Below are positions 1-5,731 of a DNA stretch of 12,158 nucleotides, piece after piece. The position numbers and the translations under genes were made by a program. Under the pieces are notes generated by a model. The model ran no database searches. It had not been told where the DNA came from and saw only the letters and a program-made list of their open reading frames with translations. Origin of the DNA: Vampirovibrionales bacterium (GTDB lineage Bacteria > Cyanobacteriota > Vampirovibrionia > Vampirovibrionales > JAJTHC01). How positions within the stretch are numbered: the stretch's first letter is position 1; the number at the start of each line of letters is the position of its first letter. The stretch spans positions 1 to 12,158 of the forward strand of contig JAJTHC010000023.1 in the NCBI GenBank assembly GCA_021299615.1, given 5' to 3'.

Positions 1-2679
1 ATGGAAGGCGACAAAGCCATTGAGTTCATCATCAACCGAGGCGAAATGCTCTTGGGAGACGTCTACTTGGCTGAAGTGCAAAACATCCTACCGAGTATCG
101 ATGCGGGCTTTGTCAACGTCGGCGGAGACAAAATGGGCTTCTTGCACAGCAGTGATGTACAAGGTCGTGGAGAACTTAAAACTCGCTTGAAGCCTCGTCA
201 ACGCTTGATTGTACAAGTTATTAAGGAACCCACAGGGCATAAAGGCCCTCGTGTCACCACGAACATCTCTTTACCAGGTCGTTTCCTCGTTTTAATGCCG
301 GGGAGTCGTGGTGTGAGTGTGAGTCGTAAGATTGAAACCCAGCAGGAACGATCACGCTTGAAATCCATTTGTAGCTTGGTGAAAGCCAGCGGAATTGGTG
401 TGATTGTGCGGACGGAAGCCGCAGGGCAGACCGAAAGCGATATTTTAGAAGATTTCGAAGTCTTGTTGGAACGGTGGCAAAATGTCGTCACCATGGCAGA
501 TGGTGGCGATCCCCCGACCTTGTTGTATCGAGATCAAGATTTGATTTACCGAGTCGTGCGTGAATTGGTGACCGAACACGTGGATGAACTCGTCATCGAC
601 ACCGCCTTTGGTGCACAGCGGGCTCAACAGCTCTTGCAAAACTGGAACTTGGATAAAACCCTGAGCGTCCAACAATATTCAGGGCAACAATCGATTATGG
701 TGTCTAAAGGGGTGGAGCGTGAGATTCGCCAAGCCCTGCAAACCAAAGTGCCTTTGCCGAGTGGAGGCTACCTCTATATTCAGCCGACTGAAGCCCTTGC
801 GGTGGTCGACGTCAACAGCGGACGCTTCACCAGCTTGTCTTCTCAAGCCGAAACCATTCGCATCACGAACCTAGAATCCTGCCGAGAAATTGCTCGACAG
901 TTGCGTTTACGGAACATCGGGGGCATGATCGTCTGCGATTTCATCGATATGGAAAGCCGTGCGGATCAACTTTCGATTCTGCAAGCCTTTGAAAATGAGC
1001 TAGCTCCAGATAAAGCCAAGCCTCAAGTAGGGCAGCTCACGGATTTAGGCTTGGTGGAAATGACCCGTCACCGTCAAGGGCAAGCCTTGAGCGAAATCTT
1101 CGGCGAAGAAGTCGCCAAATCCACCGACGGCAACATTGAGTTTAACTGGGTAAGCACCACGGCGGATGTACCTGATTACCGCTTGACAGGGCGTCGTATT
1201 CCTCGCAGTAGCAACCCCAAAGGCGGCGGCGGAAAAGATCGTAATGATCGTAACGACAAAGATCGCAACTCAAGCCGTAACCGAGACGATAAGGTTCAAA
1301 ATGGCAAAAAAGACGACAATACGTCTGAAAAATCGGGGCGTGGCGACCGCAACGAAGGACGGAATGAAGGACGCAACGAAGGGCGTCAAAACCGCTCCTC
1401 ATCGAGAGAAGACGTCAAGCAAGAGCCTAAACTTGAGACCAAGCCTGATGCAAAAGTCGAAAACAAGCAGGAGCCTAAAGCAGAGCAAAAACGTGGCGAA
1501 AGACGCCCCAGACGTGATGAAAAGCCCCCCATGCAACCCGGTGATGCTTTATATCTCAAGGGGTATGACGACAAAGCCAATATCGAGCCTGATTATGCCG
1601 AATTGCTAGGCGAAGAAAGTCTTTCAACCTTGAATGCGTTGTTTTCAAAAACGGCACCGTTGGGCTTTCCGCCACGAGCTGTGCATCAAACCTTGATGCG
1701 TTATAATGCGAAAAACACGAACTTTATGACGCTTCTCACCAGCTTCTTGCAACGAGACTTGGAACGTGCGGAACGTCAAGCTCGCCGAGAAGCAGGCGAA
1801 GTAAGCGACGACCTCTTTGAAAATGAAGACGACGCCGATTTAGAAACGGATGAATCGCAAGAGAATGAGTTGGAAAACGAGTCTGAAAATGACGACGCTG
1901 GCGAAGAAAATGCAGAAGACGAGGTGGAATCCAGCGATTCTGCGGTGGCTCCTGTGATTTTGACGCCTCCTGTTGAAGAGCGTTCGCCGACAAACGATCA
2001 AAAGACGAATGACGTCCTTAAAGCGGTGGACACGGCGGCAAAGCCTGTTTTACTGGCTAAACTTGCTGAACAGCTCCAGCACCGAGACGGTGAAGCTCCT
2101 GTTCCAGCGTTAGCTAGCCATGATGCGTCTCACATGATTCAAGAGGTGGTTCTGCCTTTTGTGGAAGCCTTGCGTCATGCGGAAGATTCAAACGTCAAGA
2201 AAACGGCATCGCATCGCTTTTTGTTGGATGTGTCTCGAATGACCCCTGCCGACAAAGTGATGAATGACGATGTCCAAAATGCCTTAAATACGTCGGCATT
2301 AGAGCAGTTAGGGATTCCCGAAGTGCCGATGCCCTTTGATTTTGAAGGTGATCAAGGCTTGTTGAATCAGTTGGTGGAAGTGGCGGAAAGCGTTGTGGCG
2401 GAAGATGTTGCACCGATTGTTCTTCCAGTAGCTAAAACAGAAGCCGTTGTGGAAGCCCCACTTGAAGAGTCCGTCGCTCCCCAAGCGTCTGATGACGAGT
2501 CCGATGACGATGATGATGACGACGACGAGAATGAATCCGTTGAAAAAGTCAGCGTTGCCGTAGGATCTTCCGAAAATTTGGATGAACTCATTAAACGCAA
2601 GCGTCATGCTCTAAACAAGCAAAGTGGGCTTAAACCGAAGAAACGTACGACTCAAAACCACAAGAAAAAGAAGAAGTAG
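1..2679 (+). CDS. rne: RNase E/G-family endoribonuclease, probably 5'-partial
   Basis: Single-strand-specific endoribonuclease for mRNA decay and rRNA/tRNA processing. The S1-type RNA-binding region lies at about residues 17-97 (GDVYLAEV to NISLPGRFLVLMP), followed by the 5'-sensor/RNase H-like part and the DNase I-like catalytic part. The Mg-binding aspartates are D270 in VDVNSGR and D313 in CDFIDMESR; their 43-residue spacing equals that of E. coli D303/D346. EPTGHKGPR, LPGRFLVLMPGSRG and TRHRQGQ resemble cyanobacterial RNase E. The CPxC zinc-link expected after TRHRQGQ is missing, and no cysteine follows C312. From about residue 400 the tail is disordered: a basic stretch with NEGR three times (451-462), a conserved-looking block near 512-600, long acidic runs (about 600-650; eight Asp in 831-845), and a Lys-rich end with HKKKKK. 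The window opens at ATG, but family members carry about 20 more N-terminal residues, so the real start is probably upstream. Confidence 0.9.
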   Translation: MEGDKAIEFIINRGEMLLGDVYLAEVQNILPSIDAGFVNVGGDKMGFLHSSDVQGRGELKTRLKPRQRLIVQVIKEPTGHKGPRVTTNISLPGRFLVLMPGSRGVSVSRKIETQQERSRLKSICSLVKASGIGVIVRTEAAGQTESDILEDFEVLLERWQNVVTMADGGDPPTLLYRDQDLIYRVVRELVTEHVDELVIDTAFGAQRAQQLLQNWNLDKTLSVQQYSGQQSIMVSKGVEREIRQALQTKVPLPSGGYLYIQPTEALAVVDVNSGRFTSLSSQAETIRITNLESCREIARQLRLRNIGGMIVCDFIDMESRADQLSILQAFENELAPDKAKPQVGQLTDLGLVEMTRHRQGQALSEIFGEEVAKSTDGNIEFNWVSTTADVPDYRLTGRRIPRSSNPKGGGGKDRNDRNDKDRNSSRNRDDKVQNGKKDDNTSEKSGRGDRNEGRNEGRNEGRQNRSSSREDVKQEPKLETKPDAKVENKQEPKAEQKRGERRPRRDEKPPMQPGDALYLKGYDDKANIEPDYAELLGEESLSTLNALFSKTAPLGFPPRAVHQTLMRYNAKNTNFMTLLTSFLQRDLERAERQARREAGEVSDDLFENEDDADLETDESQENELENESENDDAGEENAEDEVESSDSAVAPVILTPPVEERSPTNDQKTNDVLKAVDTAAKPVLLAKLAEQLQHRDGEAPVPALASHDASHMIQEVVLPFVEALRHAEDSNVKKTASHRFLLDVSRMTPADKVMNDDVQNALNTSALEQLGIPEVPMPFDFEGDQGLLNQLVEVAESVVAEDVAPIVLPVAKTEAVVEAPLEESVAPQASDDESDDDDDDDDENESVEKVSVAVGSSENLDELIKRKRHALNKQSGLKPKKRTTQNHKKKKK

Positions 2680-2825
2680 TGAACCTGTCTATTGGTTTCT
2701 ATAGTATCCGCACTATAAAACGGTCTATGGTCTCTTCGTTGTCGCTACGATTTTATTGTTCTGTTATGTACGTCTGTGTATAGCCAAGTTTATACCATTT
2801 AAACGATTGAATAGCGTATAGGTAG

Positions 2826-2923
2826 ATTCTAGGAGCCTAGACTCGCAGATGTGTGCAGTGTACAGAGACGTACATAAGCACATCGAGAATCGTAGCGACA
2901 ACGAAGACGCCAGACGCTATTTA
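2826..2923 (+). repeat. Dispersed 98-bp repeat, copy A
   Basis: Begins ATTCTAGGAGCCTAGACT and ends GACGCTATTTA. It aligns without gaps to copy C (5408-5505) and, over its first 80-odd bases, to copy B (3040-3122). It contains the nested hairpin 2848-2884: outer stem GATGTG/CACATC, inner stem TGTAC/GTACA, loop AGAGAC. A TATAGCCAAGTTTATA end-like sequence lies upstream at 2779-2794. Confidence 0.8.
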
Positions 2924-3004
2924 TAGCTGAATTTAGAGTTTTCTGTACAGTAGGCTAGACTAGGAGCCTAGATTATTTTGTGAGGGCGTGTAGACAGACC
3001 TACA

Positions 3005-3154
3005 TATAGCCAAGTTTAGATTTTTCTGTACAGTAGGCTATTCTAGGAGCCTAGACTCGCAGATGTGTGAAGTGTACAAAGACGTACATAAACACATCGA
3101 GAATCGTAGCGACAACGAAGAGACACTGTACAGTAAATTATAAACTTGGCTATA
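3005..3154. repeat. Inner 150-bp MITE-like element
   Basis: The left end 3005-3035 and the reverse complement of 3124-3154 match at 27 of 31 positions. Both start TATAGCCAAGTTTA and include CTGTACAGT. The body is module copy B (3040-3122), which contains the 37-nt hairpin at 3062-3098. This end variant (CCAAG) differs from that of the surrounding element (CTGAA), so a later insertion of a related element into an older one is likely. Confidence 0.6.
3040..3122 (+). repeat. Dispersed repeat, copy B
   Basis: Same module as copies A and C, here as the body of the 150-bp element. The hairpin is 3062-3098. Compared with copy A the changes lie in the loop (AAAGAC for AGAGAC) and in unpaired joints (GAAG for GCAG, TAAA for TAAG), while both stems are unchanged. 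After GACAACGAAGAGA it runs into CACTGTACAG rather than GACGCC. Confidence 0.8.
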
Positions 3155-3275
3155 ACAGAACAAAATAATCGTAGCGACAACGTATAGACACTGTACAGAA
3201 AATTATCAATTCGGCTATAATCGCTTAATTGGTATTAGGCTAGACTAGGAGCCTACTGTACAGAAAAATCTAAAT

Positions 3276-3800
3276 TCAGCTATAAGATGTTTTTTCCATC
3301 ACGATCGTACCATCAGGCAGGGGAAGAAACATCCCCAATCGCTTATTCGGGCTAAAGCCCATATTTTCAAAAAACGTCGCTGTTTTGACGGTTGCCACCA
3401 CACCAATTCGATTCAAATAAAGCTCTTCACGCACATGACTCAAGACATCCACCAATAAAAAACGCCCCATGCCTTCATTACGATGTTCAGCGGATACCAC
3501 CAATCGATCAATCAACACGAAACTTTCTAAGAGTTCAGACTTTGGCTTAGGTACTTCCAATAAAATCATGCGAGCCACCGCTAACACATGATAGGTTTCA
3601 GCATGACGAACTGTCCAATGCGTTGCGGTGTTGTCGTAAGCATCAGGTTCAAGATCCAACGGAAAGCCTTCGTTCTGCACCAAAACCTGTATGCGTAAGG
3701 CAAGGGCTTCATTGAATAGTCGTCTATTTTCAGGCAAGGTAAAGCGATCCATGCGGTAACGACGGATAAATTGTGCGTAAGTATCCGATTTTGGTAACAT
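3276..3800 (-). CDS. GNAT-family N-acetyltransferase
   Basis: 174-residue GNAT acetyltransferase; the substrate cannot be named. Residues 32-62 (ALALRIQVLVQNEGFPLDLE, then DAYDNTATHW) resemble the ElaA/YjcF-type N-terminus with its R-x-VF.xEQ...D..D..A.H pattern. The core strand IDRLVVSAEHR leads into the acetyl-CoA pyrophosphate loop R-N-E-G-M-G at about 107-112. FFENMGF near 143-149 is the usual C-terminal GNAT signature. It is the last gene of the operon: its ATG overlaps the stop of the BioY-like gene by one base (TGATG), with GGAG 9 nt upstream, so translational coupling is likely. The last codons and stop (...TAT AGC TGA) coincide with the terminal repeat of the adjacent MITE-like element, so the native C-terminus may have been altered. 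Confidence 0.85.
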   Translation of the reverse strand: MLPKSDTYAQFIRRYRMDRFTLPENRRLFNEALALRIQVLVQNEGFPLDLEPDAYDNTATHWTVRHAETYHVLAVARMILLEVPKPKSELLESFVLIDRLVVSAEHRNEGMGRFLLVDVLSHVREELYLNRIGVVATVKTATFFENMGFSPNKRLGMFLPLPDGTIVMEKTSYS

Positions 3801-4573
3801 CAGCTTAGCTCCAAAGTGGGTGTTTTGGGTTTTTCAGGACTGTACAAAAAGAAGCGAAAGAGCATCCGCCATGTACGAGTCCCCCATAGAATGAGTAGAA
3901 TCCCTAGATAATCGTAAGGGAAGGGATACACCGTATGCGTCAAGCACCATTGCGTCGCTTCAAAGAACGTCATTTGTTGAAATAAAACCAGTACCGCCAG
4001 CCCTAAAGCACCGAAAAAATGTAGGGTAAACAGTGTCCATAAGGCGAGCATCGCTCCTTGAAGCCAAAGTCTGAGGGGGGAGCGTTTACCCAAAGCAAAA
4101 AATTGCTTTTCAGGGAGCGTTCTATTTGCTTTGGAATGGGTGAACTTCAATAGAAACTGCCATTTTTGAGCCGTTACCATAAAGGCAAAAAAAGAGCCAA
4201 GCACATAGGCAAAAGAAGGACTTAACCAAAATTGCCAACTTCCGCCTTCTGCAAAAACAGGAAAAAACAACGCGGTTAATAGTAAAACGCTATAAACCAA
4301 GCTCGCCCATCGAACGCCTAGTGTGCAAAACAAAAAGGCGTATGCCAACAACTGAGGGGAATAGTCTATTTTTAAAGGCAATGCTGTTCCTGCTAAGAAG
4401 GGGGCATCCGCAGGGAAAATGCCTTGCCAGAGATTCGGCAACGGCACAAAAATAAGGCTCAACAAAAACAAGGCAAACCCTGCTAAAAGACAGGTCAATA
4501 TCGAAAACCAACGCCAAGAAGGGGCTTGCGTAAAAGGCTTTAGGCGTGTTTCAAGGTGCAGGCTTAAGCTCAT
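3800..4573 (-). CDS. bioY: BioY-like biotin ECF-transporter substrate-binding membrane protein
   Basis: Polytopic membrane protein of 257 residues (BioY is usually about 180-220) with roughly six hydrophobic segments starting near residues 24, 70, 90, 120, 175 and 218. LPLKIDYSPQLLAY, then LFFPVFAEGGSWQFWLSPSF and YVLGSFFAF match the conserved BioY core, especially the PVFA(E/Q)GG and PSF.Y.LG patterns of cyanobacterial members. BioY captures biotin at the membrane, alone or with the EcfT/EcfA energy module, which is not encoded here. The usual late P-G-D..K signature is replaced by YPFPYDYLG, so specificity could differ. ATG overlaps the stop of the upstream RimI-like gene (ATGA), so it is probably co-translated. 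Confidence 0.7.
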   Translation of the reverse strand: MSLSLHLETRLKPFTQAPSWRWFSILTCLLAGFALFLLSLIFVPLPNLWQGIFPADAPFLAGTALPLKIDYSPQLLAYAFLFCTLGVRWASLVYSVLLLTALFFPVFAEGGSWQFWLSPSFAYVLGSFFAFMVTAQKWQFLLKFTHSKANRTLPEKQFFALGKRSPLRLWLQGAMLALWTLFTLHFFGALGLAVLVLFQQMTFFEATQWCLTHTVYPFPYDYLGILLILWGTRTWRMLFRFFLYSPEKPKTPTLELS

Positions 4574-5235
4574 TTAGAAGCCTCCATAGCTTGATTAAGT
4601 GGCGGAGCAAACGGGGTTAAAGCAGGGGCATCTTTTAAGGAATGTCCATCGCACCATTCACCACCAGCACGTTCAAGAAAGTCAGCCAATACCGAGTTGA
4701 TCAAATCAACTTGTCGCAAGTCCCCCAGTAAAGGAGTCGTGAGTAAAAGAGCGTCTTCTTGGGTGTCTTGATAGTAGCGTGGACGAGTCCCAACCATGTG
4801 GAAGCCATACTTATAGTACAGGTTTTGTGCCAAAAAATTCGAGCATCGGACTTCTAAGGTCAACAAAAGCATTTGGGCTTGATACGCCAGTCCGTACAGA
4901 TGCGTCACCAAAAGTTCACCTAGCCCCATACTTCGCACCCCTGGATGTGTAGCTAATGTGGTGATATGTCCTTCATCCACGACGAACCAAACGCCTGCGT
5001 AACCCAAAAACTGCCCCGTGGGTTTGTGAATTAAGACAAAATAATTCGCCACTTGGTTACTAACTTCATTGCGAAAAGAATCTTCATTCCAGTGAAAACG
5101 CCCAAAGGAAGGAATTTCGATCGGCAAAAGAAAGGGGGCATCCGCTTTTTGCATGGGGCGAATTAGGAGTTCTTGCATCATTGTTTCACGCTTGAGTTCA
5201 GGAGGCGTGGGCAAGGGATATTTTTCAGCAGTCAT
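4570..5235 (-). CDS. RimI-like GNAT acetyltransferase with C-terminal extension
   Basis: 221 residues. The GNAT core from about residue 21 (MQELLIRPMQKADA) to 170 strongly resembles RimI: DEGHITTLATHPGVRSMGLG supplies the beta-4 strand and the acetyl-CoA loop (R-S-M-G-L-G), followed by LEVR.SN..AQNLYYKYGF and EDALLL. RimI acetylates the N-terminus of ribosomal protein S18; that role is plausible but unproven because cyanobacterial-type RimI relatives are diverse. The roughly 50-residue C-terminal extension with a Pro-rich end is unusual and unassigned. The first Met is used because AAAGGA lies about 10 nt upstream; MM at residues 19-20 is an alternative start that would give a more typical N-terminus. 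It is the first gene of the three-gene minus operon. No strong promoter was found upstream. Confidence 0.85.
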   Translation of the reverse strand: MTAEKYPLPTPPELKRETMMQELLIRPMQKADAPFLLPIEIPSFGRFHWNEDSFRNEVSNQVANYFVLIHKPTGQFLGYAGVWFVVDEGHITTLATHPGVRSMGLGELLVTHLYGLAYQAQMLLLTLEVRCSNFLAQNLYYKYGFHMVGTRPRYYQDTQEDALLLTTPLLGDLRQVDLINSVLADFLERAGGEWCDGHSLKDAPALTPFAPPLNQAMEASK

Positions 5236-5407
5236 GGGGCAGGCATCCTTTCAGAAGGGGCATCCTATTCTAGTTTAGCACAAAAATATAGGGACACGGT
5301 CTTATGTGAATGTGTTCTACATTACTGTAACTTTATTATTAATGAAAAAAGGTACTCTCCAATGATTTCAACTATAGTGTTTTAAAGAGTTTTCCGTACA
5401 GTAGGGT

Positions 5408-5505
5408 ATTCTAGGAGCCTAGACTCACAGATGTGTGAGGTGTACAGAGACGTACATAAGCACATCGAGAACCCCAGCGACAACGAAGACGCCAAACGCT
5501 ATTTA
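5408..5505 (+). repeat. Dispersed 98-bp repeat, copy C
   Basis: Collinear with copy A, with the same 37-nt hairpin at 5430-5466 (stems identical, joint GAGG). A degenerate element end precedes it: TATAG at 5373, then AGAGTTTTCCGTACAGTAGGGT, where the palindrome has decayed to CCGTACAG. On the right, AACGCT-ATTTA-AGCGTT (5495-5511) forms a small hairpin instead of the TATAGC end seen after copy A. It appears to be an older, degraded member of the family. Confidence 0.8.
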
Positions 5506-5580
5506 AGCGTTGAATGGGTATAAGCTATGAAAGTGCTTTCTGTAGAAAACTCTGCGAAAGCTTTTTGTGGAAGGGAGGGT

Positions 5581-5603
5581 GCCACGCTACGCTCGCAATG
5601 ACG
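5581..5603 (-). repeat. REP-like intergenic repeat fragment
   Basis: Read on the minus strand this is CGTCATTGCGAGCGTAGCGT followed by GGC. It resembles an interspersed repeat (CGTCATTGCGAG-type) seen between genes in many unrelated bacteria. Only one copy is in the window, so repeat status rests on recognition alone. Confidence 0.4.
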
Positions 5604-5661
5604 ATGCTCCTTTCTGAGTTTCGAATAGTTTTCTATAAATCAAATGAATTATGGCGAATCA

Positions 5662-5691
5662 TCGACCCACACTGTTTATTTCGGTTATAAT
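5662..5691 (+). promoter_or_regulatory. Probable sigma-70-type promoter of tyrS
   Basis: -10 box TATAAT at 5686-5691 and a -35-like TCGACC at 5662-5667 (18-nt spacer). The predicted start near 5698 leaves a leader of about 34 nt with AAGGA at 5718-5722. The leader is far too short for a T-box riboswitch. Confidence 0.55.
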
Positions 5692-5731
5692 GTAGTAAAA
5701 CATTCTAGTCGACTGTGAAGGACGCCCGAAA

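Larger units (their letters stand above)
2680..3275. other. Gene-free interval filled with nested repeats
   Basis: No credible coding region lies between the RNase gene and the convergent acetyltransferase gene. Almost all of it consists of short related modules: five exact copies of the palindrome CTGTACAG (2943, 3026, 3126, 3191, 3256), several TATAGC...TTTA ends in both orientations, CTAGGAGCCTAG hairpins, and four copies of GTAGCGACAACG (one inverted). An imperfect inverted pair (2731-2794 versus 3139-3188) could fold the block into one long stem. No GC-rich stem plus T-run terminator is evident after the RNase gene. Confidence 0.8.
2922..3284. repeat. Outer MITE-like element with 35-nt terminal inverted repeats
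   Basis: The left end 2922-2956 and the reverse complement of the right end 3250-3284 match at 34 of 35 positions. Each end starts TATAGCTGAATTTAGA and runs through CTGTACAG to TAGGCT. The terminal TA dinucleotides suit the TA target preference of IS630/Tc1-mariner transposases, but no transposase is encoded here, so a non-autonomous element is inferred. It contains the smaller element at 3005-3154, and its right end overlaps the 3' end of the neighbouring minus-strand acetyltransferase gene. Confidence 0.6.
5236..5731. other. Intergenic region with repeats and tyrS leader
   Basis: Separates the minus-strand acetyltransferase/BioY operon from tyrS and should carry divergent promoters. Only the tyrS promoter is recognisable. 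About 5373-5511 is repeat copy C with its flanks. At 5535-5566 a weak stem (GCTTTC/GAAAGC with a 15-nt loop) is followed by TTTTT; it is too AT-rich to call a terminator firmly. 5581-5603 resembles a widespread intergenic repeat. Nothing coding is supported. Confidence 0.7.

Noticed and set aside
1142..1609. Open frames on both strands over the Arg/Lys-rich part of the RNase gene
   Set aside because: Low-complexity composition leaves other frames open; no start signals or recognisable protein.
2308..2607. Minus-strand open frames across the 3' half of the RNase gene, one with a hydrophobic Val/Ile run
   Set aside because: The hydrophobic run is the antisense of the poly-Asp GAT/GAC tract; no ribosome site, and the plus-strand frame is clearly coding.
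2680..3284. CRISPR array
   Set aside because: Repeats are in mixed orientation, differ in length and have no regular unique spacers; inverted ends fit transposable elements better.
5173..5385. Plus-strand 70-codon open frame over the start of the RimI-like gene
   Set aside because: Antisense to a well-supported gene, continues into repeat DNA, no similarity recognised.
5535..5566. Intrinsic terminator (GCTTTC/GAAAGC followed by T5)
   Set aside because: Six-bp AT-rich stem with a 15-nt loop and no plus-strand gene upstream to terminate; not strong enough to annotate.
5698..5731. T-box riboswitch before tyrS
   Set aside because: The predicted leader is only about 34 nt and lacks specifier and antiterminator structures.
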